Source: an uncultured Verrucomicrobia subdivision 3 bacterium
GTDB taxonomy: Bacteria > Verrucomicrobiota > Verrucomicrobiia > Limisphaerales > UBA11358
Reading direction: 5' to 3'
Length of the DNA: 53,992 bases
NCBI GenBank assembly: GCA_903918885.1
Contig: CAIXFY010000074.1
Span: 1 to 53,992 of the forward strand
Shown piece by piece: positions 17,308 through 24,399 of this stretch; within the stretch, counting starts at the first letter, position 1, and every line of letters starts with the position of its first letter. The translations under genes were made by a program, and so were the position numbers. Under the pieces are notes generated by a model. That model was given only the letters and a program-made list of their open reading frames with translations. It made no database searches and was not told the origin of the DNA.

Positions 17308-17970
17308 ATGGCTACAAAAAAGAAATCACCGCGCAAAAAAGTTCCGCATCCGCCCGCCACGCGGCTGCTGCTCATCCGCCACGGGGAAGTGGAAAAAAAA
17401 TTTCAGGGCATTTTTGGCGGGCGCATTGACATGAACCTCTCGCCACGCGGCAAGCGGCAGGCGAAGGTTCTCGCCGATTATTTGCGCGTGAAGACAATTG
17501 ATTCGATTTACGCCAGCCCGATGAAGCGCGTGCAGCAGACGCTCGCGCCGACGCTGAAGTTGAACGGCCACACGCAAACGGTTTTTCACGATCTACGCGA
17601 GATTGATTTCGGCGACTGGACCGGCCTGAACTGGGAAGCGGTGCGCGATAAATTTGATTTTGCCGTCCACGAATGGCTGGAACAAATCGAACATCCTGGC
17701 TCGCCGAACGGCGAGAGCGGCAAAACTTTCCGTGCCCGCGTGGAGCCGTGCTTGCGCGAAATCATCCGCCGCCATCCCGGCGAAAATGTGGCGATCTTCT
17801 GCCACGGCGGCGTCATCCGCATGCTGCTGGCGATTCTGCTGGATTTGCCGCTGCCGAAGACTAATTCATTCGAAGTGGAATACGCCAGCATCACGCAGGT
17901 GGCGTTGCACCCGCACATGGCGGAAATCGAACTGTTGAATTTCACTCCCTGGCGCGATTTGGTCGCATGA
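17308..17970 (+). CDS. Histidine phosphatase family protein
   Basis: A 220-residue member of the phosphoglycerate mutase-like phosphatases. The phospho-histidine motif is LLLIRHGEVEKKF, the second catalytic His is in AIFCHGGVIRMLL, and the YASPMKRVQQT and EIDFGDWTGL segments match the CobC/PhoE/GpmB branch. The N-terminus has about 20 basic residues before the domain. The substrate is undefined: alpha-ribazole phosphate, a sugar phosphate and a nucleotide are all possible. The stop overlaps the prmA ATG by 4 bp, so it is co-translated with prmA. Confidence 0.9.
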   Translation: MATKKKSPRKKVPHPPATRLLLIRHGEVEKKFQGIFGGRIDMNLSPRGKRQAKVLADYLRVKTIDSIYASPMKRVQQTLAPTLKLNGHTQTVFHDLREIDFGDWTGLNWEAVRDKFDFAVHEWLEQIEHPGSPNGESGKTFRARVEPCLREIIRRHPGENVAIFCHGGVIRMLLAILLDLPLPKTNSFEVEYASITQVALHPHMAEIELLNFTPWRDLVA

Positions 17971-18866
17971 AAAAACAAAAACCTTTGTGGCGGATTTCCG
18001 TGACGACCTCGCTGGAGGCCGAGGACGCGGTGACGGAAATGCTCGGCGCGCTGTTCGGCGCGGCGGCGGCAGCTTATTTCAATCTGGAAACCGGCGTGAG
18101 CATTGTCAGCGTTTTCCGCGACCAAAAGCCGGATGCAAAAGAATTTGGCGTGGAAATCAGCGCCGGTTTGAAAAATATTTCGGGCTGCGGCCTGAACATT
18201 GGCGCGGGCAAAATTGAAATCGCCAAAGTGAAGCGCGAAGACTGGGCGGAATCGTGGAAACGGCATTTTCAACCGTTGGAAATCGGCCAGACACTGCTGG
18301 TCAAGCCAAGCTGGAGTAAGCAACGGCCGAAAAAGGGCCAGGCAGTGGTCATTCTCGACCCCGGCCTGAGCTTCGGCACCGGCCAGCATCCGACGACTTC
18401 GTTTTGCTTGGGTGAAATCGCGCGCGGACGGAAATCCGGCACGGCGCAATCATTTTTGGACATCGGAACCGGATCGGGAATTCTCGCCATTGCCGCCGCC
18501 AAGCTTGGTTACCAGCCGGTGGTGGCATTTGATTTTGACCTGGAAGCCGTGCGGGTGGCGAAAGCGAACACGCGCAAAAACCGCGTGGAAACCAAAGTGA
18601 AATTGACGCGCGGCGATGTGACCAAACTGCCGCTCAAGCCAGCACGGCAATATGATTTGGTCTGCGCGAATCTGATTTCCAATTTACTAATTGCCGAACG
18701 CCGGCGGATTGCGAACCGCGTCAAACCGGACGGCACTTTGGTGTTGGCGGGAATTTTGGCGGTGGAATTTGCAGAAGTGGAACGCGCGTTCGCGAAGTTG
18801 AATTTGAGACTGGTCGCCAAACGCGTGGAAAACGAGTGGTGTTCTGGCGCTTTTTGTTTTGGCTGA
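17967..18866 (+). CDS. prmA: Ribosomal protein L11 methyltransferase
   Basis: A 299-residue SAM-dependent methyltransferase of the PrmA family, which trimethylates ribosomal protein L11. The SAM-binding motif I is FLDIGTGSGILAIAAAKLG, preceded by the PrmA-type DPGLSFGTGQHPTT, and motif IV is CANLISNLLI. The N-terminal part (about 1-120) is the less conserved substrate-recognition domain. The start overlaps the preceding phosphatase gene by ATGA. It is the last gene in the rph operon. Confidence 0.92.
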   Translation: MKKQKPLWRISVTTSLEAEDAVTEMLGALFGAAAAAYFNLETGVSIVSVFRDQKPDAKEFGVEISAGLKNISGCGLNIGAGKIEIAKVKREDWAESWKRHFQPLEIGQTLLVKPSWSKQRPKKGQAVVILDPGLSFGTGQHPTTSFCLGEIARGRKSGTAQSFLDIGTGSGILAIAAAKLGYQPVVAFDFDLEAVRVAKANTRKNRVETKVKLTRGDVTKLPLKPARQYDLVCANLISNLLIAERRRIANRVKPDGTLVLAGILAVEFAEVERAFAKLNLRLVAKRVENEWCSGAFCFG

Positions 18867-18992
18867 AAAAATTTGAACACTTCCGCAAAGGTAAGCGTCT
18901 GATGAAGTGTAGATTTAAAGCGAATTTGGGCTGATGGTAGTTGGCATTGTTTACGCTGTCAGTCCATCGAAGGAAACGAAAGGTTAAATGCT

Positions 18993-19157
18993 ATGATGAA
19001 AACAATCGAAGTCATGAGCGAAGCTATTCGCAATCCCAAACATCCGTTCCGTAAAGCTGAACATCATTCAAAAAAATCCCTTAAGAACCGCCACGAGCGG
19101 CGTAAAATTAGGGAATATCTCCACCTCGGTGACTGGATGACCGAGGAAGCAGCTTGA
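18993..19157 (+). CDS. Small basic protein of 54 residues
   Basis: The reading frame begins with ATG ATG at 18993 and is preceded by AGGAAACGAAAGG, a strong purine-rich ribosome-binding region 8-20 bp upstream. The predicted protein (MMKTIEVMSEAIRNPK ... ending MTEEAA) is highly basic in its middle (KKSLKNRHERRKIREYL) with an acidic tail. It ends 5 bp before a strong terminator, consistent with a short independent transcript. There is no signal peptide and no recognised family. Nucleic-acid binding is a possibility suggested only by charge. Confidence 0.62.
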   Translation: MMKTIEVMSEAIRNPKHPFRKAEHHSKKSLKNRHERRKIREYLHLGDWMTEEAA

Positions 19158-19162
19158 AAGAC

Positions 19163-19187
19163 GGCGGCGAGCAATCGCCGCCTTTTT
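19163..19187 (+). terminator. Terminator between small ORF and zur
   Basis: A perfect 8-bp GC-rich stem GGCGGCGA/TCGCCGCC with a GCAA tetraloop is followed by five T residues. It ends the small basic protein transcript. On the opposite strand it lies just after the Fur-family gene but has a poorer T tract there. Confidence 0.85.
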
Positions 19188-19189
19188 CA

Positions 19190-19648
19190 TTACTGGCAGT
19201 CGGGACAGACGCCGAAGAATTCCAAGCGGTGTGTCACGGAGCGAAACCCGTTTTGATTCGCGATTCGCTGTTCGACTTCCGTCGGAAAACATTCCGCAAT
19301 TTCGACCACTTCCGCGCATTGCGTGCAAATCAAGTGGTGGTGATGGCCATCGTCACCTTCGCCGACGAGTTCAAACCGCGCGACGCCATCGCCGAAATCA
19401 AACCGCTTCACCATGCCAAGTTTTCCCAGCAATTGCATGGCCCGATAAATCGTGGCGAGGTCGCATTCGCCCTCCCGCAGCTCGGCGTGAATTTCCTTGT
19501 TCGTCAACGGATGCGGATGATGGCGTAAAATCTCCAGAATAGCCGCGCGCGGGCCGGTAATTTTGTGTGATTCGCGCCGCAGACGTCCAGTCAGCGTGGA
19601 AAGTTCTTGCCGCTGATGCGTGTGCTTATGGGCACAGTCTTTTTTCAT
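19190..19648 (-). CDS. zur: Fur-family regulator, probably Zur
   Basis: A 152-residue metal-dependent repressor. The winged helix has the Fur pattern ITGPRAAILEILRHHPHPLTNKEIH and CDLATIYRAMQLLGKLG. Metal sites include GDDGHHHHLICTQC and a final C-P-D-C, with an extra Cys/His-rich N-terminus (C-A-H-K-H-T-H). Assignment to zinc rather than iron or peroxide sensing rests on context: its ATG overlaps the stop of a ZIP transporter gene, and zinc-independent paralogues (S18, L33, FolE2) lie next door. The palindrome at 20399 is its likely operator, giving autoregulation of the operon. Confidence 0.82.
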   Translation of the reverse strand: MKKDCAHKHTHQRQELSTLTGRLRRESHKITGPRAAILEILRHHPHPLTNKEIHAELREGECDLATIYRAMQLLGKLGMVKRFDFGDGVARFELVGEGDDGHHHHLICTQCAEVVEIAECFPTEVEQRIANQNGFRSVTHRLEFFGVCPDCQ

Positions 19649-20373
19649 GACTCAAAAATCACGCTGACAACGCCGAGCACCAAACCAACGGCCACAGCAA
19701 ATAGTTTGCCGACGGGAAATTTATGATGATCCTCGCTCTCGAAAAGAATTGTCGTCGAAATGTGCATGAAGATGCCGATGACAATCGCCATCAGATAACG
19801 CGAGTATACCGCTAGGCCGGTGTAGCTACTCACAAACATTCCAATCGGCGCCATCACGGCGAACAGTCCGAGACACGCGAGCGCCGGGGATTTTTTCATG
19901 CCGCTTTGCAGCAACATTCCCAACAGCGCAATCGAAATGGGATAATTGTGCACCACGACGCTGACGAGCAGAAAGTGATGCGACGCCAAATCATGCGCGG
20001 TCTGATGATCCGGCGATTTGCCCAACGCCAGCGCCTCGACGAAGGCATGGATGCACAGGCCAGCAAGAATACCAAACGCCATGCGGCTGTGGATCTCATG
20101 CGCGTGACCATGCTCAATGCCCATGGAAATGGAATCCATCGCGATTTGCAGAAAGAAGCCGAATAGGATGAAACCGCCGATGATCAGCGGCTTGAGCGTG
20201 ACGCCGGCTTCCGGCTCATACAAATCCGGCAGCAGATGCAGCATCACCAGCGCGATGAGGTATGCGCCGGTGAAGGCGTTCAGCACTTTCACGCGCTTGG
20301 CATCGGTCAATTTCAGTCCGAAAACCGTGACCGCACCAAATGCGATGCTCGAAAGTAAAACCAGATAATCCAT
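19645..20373 (-). CDS. ZIP family metal transporter
   Basis: A 242-residue inner-membrane protein with about eight hydrophobic segments and the ZIP signatures: the H/D-rich loop MGIEHGHAHEIH, GLCIHAFVEALALG (TM4-type His and Glu) and VVVHNYPISIALLG (TM5-type His/N-P). ZIP proteins import zinc and sometimes iron or manganese. It is first in an operon with the Fur-family gene, and a 19-bp palindrome lies 26 bp upstream of its ATG. Zinc uptake under Zur control is the simplest reading. Confidence 0.88.
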   Translation of the reverse strand: MDYLVLLSSIAFGAVTVFGLKLTDAKRVKVLNAFTGAYLIALVMLHLLPDLYEPEAGVTLKPLIIGGFILFGFFLQIAMDSISMGIEHGHAHEIHSRMAFGILAGLCIHAFVEALALGKSPDHQTAHDLASHHFLLVSVVVHNYPISIALLGMLLQSGMKKSPALACLGLFAVMAPIGMFVSSYTGLAVYSRYLMAIVIGIFMHISTTILFESEDHHKFPVGKLFAVAVGLVLGVVSVIFES

Positions 20374-20398
20374 AAATCAAAATCCCAGAAAAACATTA

Positions 20399-20417
20399 AT
20401 TGCAAATTGTTTGCAAT
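20399..20417 (-). promoter_or_regulatory. Probable Zur operator
   Basis: A perfect palindrome, ATTGCAAA-TTG-TTTGCAAT (8-3-8), lies 26 bp upstream of the ZIP gene start. Size, AT-rich arms with TTGCAA cores and position fit Fur-superfamily boxes. The bound protein is most likely the Fur-family regulator encoded in the same operon. Confidence 0.65.
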
Positions 20418-20427
20418 TGATTCGCAT

Positions 20428-20469
20428 AAAAAAGCCGCCCGACCAGCGTGACGCGCGCGGCGGGGCGGC
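20428..20469 (-). terminator. Terminator after rpsR
   Basis: Reading the minus strand, GCCGCCC ... GGGCGGC forms a 7-bp stem around a GC-rich loop and is followed by six T residues. It sits just beyond the rpsR stop and separates the ribosomal-protein operon from the ZIP-zur operon. Confidence 0.65.
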
Positions 20470-20475
20470 GGGAAA

Positions 20476-20733
20476 TTACTTCATCAAAAGCATCTGGCGC
20501 GCGCGCTTGATGGCGGCCGTCATGCGGCGCTGGTAGGGCGCGGGCAGGCCGGTGTATTTGCGCGGCAGGATGCGACCCTGATCGGTCACGAACTGCTTGA
20601 GCAGGTTCGTGTTCTTGTAATCGAGCGCGTCGATGGTGAAGTCGATTTTCGGCTTCGGACGCGGCGTGCGGTTTTCGCGGATGGGCTTGCCCCGCTTGTC
20701 GGTTTTCTTGTCGGTATTGGTCTTGCGCGGCAT
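20476..20733 (-). CDS. rpsR: Ribosomal protein bS18, cysteine-free form
   Basis: An 85-residue 30S subunit protein with the S18 core IDYKD-like [27 protein letters not shown] and [18 protein letters not shown]. The ATG at 20733 ([10 protein letters not shown]) was chosen because the longer frame upstream reads through the rpmG gene out of frame. No cysteine is present, so it lacks any zinc ligand (C-minus type). Its neighbour is rpmG rather than the usual rpsF-ssb-rplI set, which suggests a paralogue used under zinc limitation. A single genomic copy of this form remains possible. Confidence 0.93.
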   Translation of the reverse strand: MPRKTNTDKKTDKRGKPIRENRTPRPKPKIDFTIDALDYKNTNLLKQFVTDQGRILPRKYTGLPAPYQRRMTAAIKRARQMLLMK

Positions 20734-20738
20734 AAAAA

Positions 20739-20906
20739 TTATTTGATTTCCTTGTGCAGGGTGTGGCGTTTGAGCGCCGGATTGTATTTCTTCACTTCCA
20801 GCTTTTCGAGCTGAAGTTTTTTGTTGCGGCTGGTGGTGTAGCGCGAAGGCGATTTGCCTTCCTTGCGCGCCTCGGTGCATTCGATGGTGATGGTTTCGCG
20901 GGCCAT
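20739..20906 (-). CDS. rpmG: Ribosomal protein bL33, zinc-independent form
   Basis: A 55-residue 50S subunit protein ([17 protein letters not shown] ... [10 protein letters not shown]) whose core [28 protein letters not shown] is typical of L33. It keeps one cysteine but lacks the two C-x-x-C pairs of the zinc-binding form, so it is C-minus. It lies 5 bp upstream of rpsR and directly downstream of the DksA/TraR-like gene, all on the minus strand, giving a probable three-gene operon. Confidence 0.93.
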   Translation of the reverse strand: MARETITIECTEARKEGKSPSRYTTSRNKKLQLEKLEVKKYNPALKRHTLHKEIK

Positions 20907-20909
20907 AAA

Positions 20910-21515
20910 TTATTCTTTCTCTTTGTTTGCTTTCGGAGTTTCTTCGGAATGTTCATCGTCGTCCCCGTCCACCTCGGTGGTCGTGCCAACGGAATCAATC
21001 GTTCCCAGCGTGCCGAGCCGGCGGGACTTCAGTGCGCCGTCGCGTTCGAGCTGCGCCTGCGCGTCCACGGTGAAGCGCGTCCAAGGAATCGCCTCAAGCC
21101 GCGCCTTGGGAATGGATTTACCGGTCAATTCGCACACGCCGTAGGTCTTCCGCTCAATGCGCTTGAGCGCTTCCTCAATTTCGTAAACCGCATCCTGATC
21201 GGACGACAAGAGGCTTAACGCAAAATCGCGATCAAAATTATCCGTGCCAGAATCCGCCATGTGCAGACTGTAACCGGCCATTTCCTGCGCCGACTCCTCG
21301 GCGAGGCCGCTCATCTGCTTGGTCAGTTGCTCGCGCAATTCGAGCAGGTTCAACGCGAACTTCTGCCATTCCGGTTTCACCTTCTTCAAATCGGGGCCAG
21401 CGGTCTTTTTCGCGACGGGTCGACCCAAAATCGCCGCCGAGGTGGCAACGGATTGCGATTTACCGCGTGGGGCGGCTTTTTTCTTAATTACTTTTTTCTT
21501 GGCAGTCACAGGCAA
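20910..21515 (-). CDS. DksA/TraR-like protein lacking the zinc finger
   Basis: A 201-residue protein with a basic N-terminus (about 1-30), a coiled-coil-like region, and a C-terminal DksA/TraR-type segment [24 protein letters not shown]. The usual four zinc cysteines are reduced to one. DksA proteins bind the RNA polymerase secondary channel and modulate the stringent response; zinc-free paralogues (such as Pseudomonas DksA2) are known under Zur control. There is no ATG near the domain; the start is a TTG at 21515 or a GTG at 21509. An acidic tail follows the domain. Confidence 0.8.
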   Translation of the reverse strand: MPVTAKKKVIKKKAAPRGKSQSVATSAAILGRPVAKKTAGPDLKKVKPEWQKFALNLLELREQLTKQMSGLAEESAQEMAGYSLHMADSGTDNFDRDFALSLLSSDQDAVYEIEEALKRIERKTYGVCELTGKSIPKARLEAIPWTRFTVDAQAQLERDGALKSRRLGTLGTIDSVGTTTEVDGDDDEHSEETPKANKEKE

Positions 21516-21635
21516 AATTGGTTTCCGGCTTTGATTCCGGTTGAACTAGAGCGCGGGAATGTATCAAAGCGAAAGAAATGCGCCACTAAAATTTTCGCCA
21601 TTTTTGAAGCCTCCCAACCGCCTCCCGTCTACGGC

Positions 21636-22469
21636 TTACTTTTTGATCTTGATGCGCACCTCGGGATAACGCTCGATACACGCGTAGGCATTATGATTAT
21701 GGATGCTTTCGTAATTTTCCGCCTCGACCTTATACCAAGTCACTTGCGGATGCGCGTTGAGCCGGAGCGCCACGTTGCGGACCAAATCCTCGACGAATAC
21801 CGGATTTTCATACGCGCGTTCCGTCACCGCTTTTTCGTCCTGCCGCTTGAGCAGTGCGTAAAGCTCCGAACTCGCCGACGCCTCAATCATCTCGATAACC
21901 TCTTCAATCCAGACAATTTTTCTGGAACGCAGCGCCACCGTCACCTCGCCGCGCTGATTGTGCGCGCCGTGTTTGGAAATCGCTTTAGAGCAAGGACACA
22001 GCGTCGTCACATTCACCTTCACCGTCAGGACGAAATCCGTTTCCCGGCCGCACGCCGCCGCATCGAACCGCGCGACGTAATCCATCAGGCTCTCGCGGCG
22101 CGACACCGGCGACTTCTTGGACATGAAATACGGAAACTCGATTTCCAGATGCGAGGTGGCCGAATGTAGTTTCTCCTGCAACTCCTGCAAAATGTCCGTG
22201 ATGTTCTCGACATGAATAATATTACCATGTGCGTTGAGCACTTCGACAAAACGACTCATGTGCGTGCCCTTGAATTCCTTCGGCAGGTCAACAAACATTC
22301 CGAGCGTCGCCACCGTGTTCTGCACCTTGCGCGTGCGGTCGCGCACCTGGATGGGAAAGCGCAACCCACGCACGCCGACCTTGTCGATGCGCAGTTCGCG
22401 ATGGTCGCGTTCGCTCTGCTTGTCGTCCAACTTGACGGACACCGCCGGCTTTTTTCCGTTTCGAGACAT
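21636..22469 (-). CDS. folE2: GTP cyclohydrolase FolE2
   Basis: A 277-residue type IB GTP cyclohydrolase that makes 7,8-dihydroneopterin triphosphate for folate or queuosine biosynthesis. It shows the FolE2 sequences VGVRGLRFPI, TLCPCSKAIS (the metal-binding cysteine region), GAHNQRGEVTV and NPVFVEDLVRNVA. FolE2 works with Mn or Fe instead of zinc and is often induced by Zur when zinc is scarce. It lies 120 bp upstream of the DksA-like gene on the same strand and 84 bp from a divergent gene. No copy of the 20399 palindrome was found upstream. If FolE2 is the only GTP cyclohydrolase here, it is simply housekeeping. Confidence 0.95.
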   Translation of the reverse strand: MSRNGKKPAVSVKLDDKQSERDHRELRIDKVGVRGLRFPIQVRDRTRKVQNTVATLGMFVDLPKEFKGTHMSRFVEVLNAHGNIIHVENITDILQELQEKLHSATSHLEIEFPYFMSKKSPVSRRESLMDYVARFDAAACGRETDFVLTVKVNVTTLCPCSKAISKHGAHNQRGEVTVALRSRKIVWIEEVIEMIEASASSELYALLKRQDEKAVTERAYENPVFVEDLVRNVALRLNAHPQVTWYKVEAENYESIHNHNAYACIERYPEVRIKIKK

Positions 22470-22553
22470 GGGGAGAAAGTAGCAGCTTTGCGCGATTTGG
22501 CAAAAATGTTCGCTTGAAAATCACCACGCATTTGCCAGCTTGCTGCGAACGCG

Positions 22554-23465
22554 ATGAAATCCAAATCTCTGTCCGCTCTGGCAATTTTTCTTTGCGCCGG
22601 AAATTTATTGGCCGGCAGCGTCCGCGTCGCCACTTACAACGTCGAAACCTACCTCGACCAGCCGACGGCTTCACGGCCGCGCCTCAAATCTCCCGAATCC
22701 AAAGCCAAAATCCGCGAAGCAATCGCCGCGATGAACCCCAACGTCCTCGCGCTCGAAGAAATGGGCGGCACGAACGAATTGCTCGAACTTCGCGCAACGC
22801 TAAAAAAGGACGGCATTGAATTCCCCTTCTGGGAACACATCCGCTGTTTCGACACCAACATTCATATCGCCATTTTAAGTAAACTGCCCATCGTCGCCAG
22901 CCGCGCGCACACCAACGAAGTTTTCCTGCTCGACGGCAAACGCTTTCAAGTCAAACGCGGCTTTGCGGAAGTAGACGTTCAGGCCGCGACGAATTTCACC
23001 TTCACGCTCTTCGCCGCGCATCTCAAATCTCATCTCGCCACGCCCGAAGCCGACGAAGCCGAGGAACGCCTTGGCGAAGCAAAAGTTCTGCGCGGCCTCA
23101 TTGACGCGCGCCTCGCCAGAGAACCCGACGCCAAGCTTGTCGTCCTTGGCGATTTCAACGACACCAAAGATTCCGCTCCCATCAGGCAAATCATCGGACG
23201 CGGCAAGACGAAACTCTTCGACCCGCGCCCAGCCGAACGCAACGGCGACACCGCGCCCGGCGAACCGCCGTATTTCGAGCCGCGCAATGTCACATGGACT
23301 TATTTTTACGGCAAGACCGACACCTACTCACGCATTGATTACGTTCTTTTAAGTCCCGCGTTAAAGAAAAACTGGCTGCCGGCAGAAACTTACATTCCCA
23401 CGATTCCAAATTGGGGCATTGCGTCCGACCATCGTCCGCTCGTCGCCGCTTTTTCAATGCCTTGA
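22554..23465 (+). CDS. Secreted endonuclease/exonuclease/phosphatase-family hydrolase
   Basis: A 303-residue protein with a signal peptide (about 1-20, ending L-L-A-G-S) and an EEP fold. Catalytic motifs are RVATYNVETYL, VLALEEMGG (metal-binding Glu), VVLGDFNDTKDS and the terminal IASDHRPLVAAF. Family members include nucleases, sphingomyelinases and inositol phosphatases, so the substrate is open. Secretion suggests nutrient scavenging or extracellular DNA breakdown (inference). The gene is divergent from folE2. Confidence 0.88.
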   Translation: MKSKSLSALAIFLCAGNLLAGSVRVATYNVETYLDQPTASRPRLKSPESKAKIREAIAAMNPNVLALEEMGGTNELLELRATLKKDGIEFPFWEHIRCFDTNIHIAILSKLPIVASRAHTNEVFLLDGKRFQVKRGFAEVDVQAATNFTFTLFAAHLKSHLATPEADEAEERLGEAKVLRGLIDARLAREPDAKLVVLGDFNDTKDSAPIRQIIGRGKTKLFDPRPAERNGDTAPGEPPYFEPRNVTWTYFYGKTDTYSRIDYVLLSPALKKNWLPAETYIPTIPNWGIASDHRPLVAAFSMP

Positions 23466-23486
23466 AAAGTAGTTGGCGCATTTAAA

Positions 23487-24365
23487 TCACAGCCTGATCC
23501 ACGAGTCCGGCACCAAATCTTTTTCGCTCAATTCGCCGGAAGCATACCAGTGCTGCGGCGCGATGATGGTTTTTCCGGGAGCTTGACCGAGCCACGCCGC
23601 CCACCAACTGAACGTGCTGTTGGCCACGATAAAATGCCGGGAGTGCATCATCAGCCGTAGATCCTCCGCATCATTCCGGCTGGCATTGTGCGAGACAATT
23701 GTGGCTAATCCGGCGTGCGAAAAATTGGCAGCCACCCACTTGGGGTCGTCGGAAAAGATAAAAAACTCAAGGCCGCTAAATCGTGCCTGCAGCCATGCAA
23801 ACGCCCTCTGATAGTAATCCATCCCGCTAACACCATGCTGCCGCCGACCGATGTCCGTGGTCACAAAATCGCCTCGACGGACATGGACGCAAACGGCGTT
23901 GGCCGCCGTGATGCGCGCCAACATTTTACGGTTCGCCGCATCCGGATTGTCTTTGAAAGTGAATTCCTTCAGCAGCACATCCCGGATGTCGGCGAAGTAG
24001 CGTTCGCTCTGCCAGTAGCCGGTTAGGAAAATATTTCCATCCATTTTCGCCAAACGCTCGTCGAATCCTTGTTGCCGGTCGGAAACATGCCGTGAAACCA
24101 AGTGGCTGCCGGCCAATCGCAACGGCCAACGCACGGGCGCAAAGGTTTTTCGCCGCAACTGATTTTCCCACTGGCAATGAAAACGGCTCGCTACTCGCGC
24201 GGAAATATTCAGTTTTCCCAATTGATAACTTCGAAGTCGGTCATCTTCGTAACTCGATACATCCAGAAGTAATTCCGCACCCAGCCGCTGCGCCAGACTT
24301 TTGCCGATTGCATATTGAAACAATTGGTTTCCAAATCCGGCTTCAATTCTGACGAGAATGGCCAT
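23487..24365 (-). CDS. Alpha-1,2-fucosyltransferase-like glycosyltransferase (GT11)
   Basis: A 292-residue glycosyltransferase of family GT11. It begins with the family's G-F-G-N-Q-L-F-Q-Y-A motif and has the donor-binding H-V-R-R-G-D-F near residue 160, followed by FFIFSDDPKW and the late motifs HFIVANSTFSWWAAWLG. Such enzymes add fucose (or a related sugar) to surface polysaccharides. It lies 34 bp downstream of ftsZ on the same strand with no other polysaccharide gene nearby, so it may be co-transcribed with the end of the dcw cluster. Confidence 0.88.
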   Translation of the reverse strand: MAILVRIEAGFGNQLFQYAIGKSLAQRLGAELLLDVSSYEDDRLRSYQLGKLNISARVASRFHCQWENQLRRKTFAPVRWPLRLAGSHLVSRHVSDRQQGFDERLAKMDGNIFLTGYWQSERYFADIRDVLLKEFTFKDNPDAANRKMLARITAANAVCVHVRRGDFVTTDIGRRQHGVSGMDYYQRAFAWLQARFSGLEFFIFSDDPKWVAANFSHAGLATIVSHNASRNDAEDLRLMMHSRHFIVANSTFSWWAAWLGQAPGKTIIAPQHWYASGELSEKDLVPDSWIRL

Positions 24366-24399
24366 TCGCTATACCGCGCGGAAAATCGTGCGGATAAAA

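Noticed and set aside
22470-22553. TTTGC-N8-GCAAA inverted repeat upstream of folE2 as a second Zur box
   Set aside because: Half-site sequence and spacing differ from the ZIP palindrome; the match is too weak to call.
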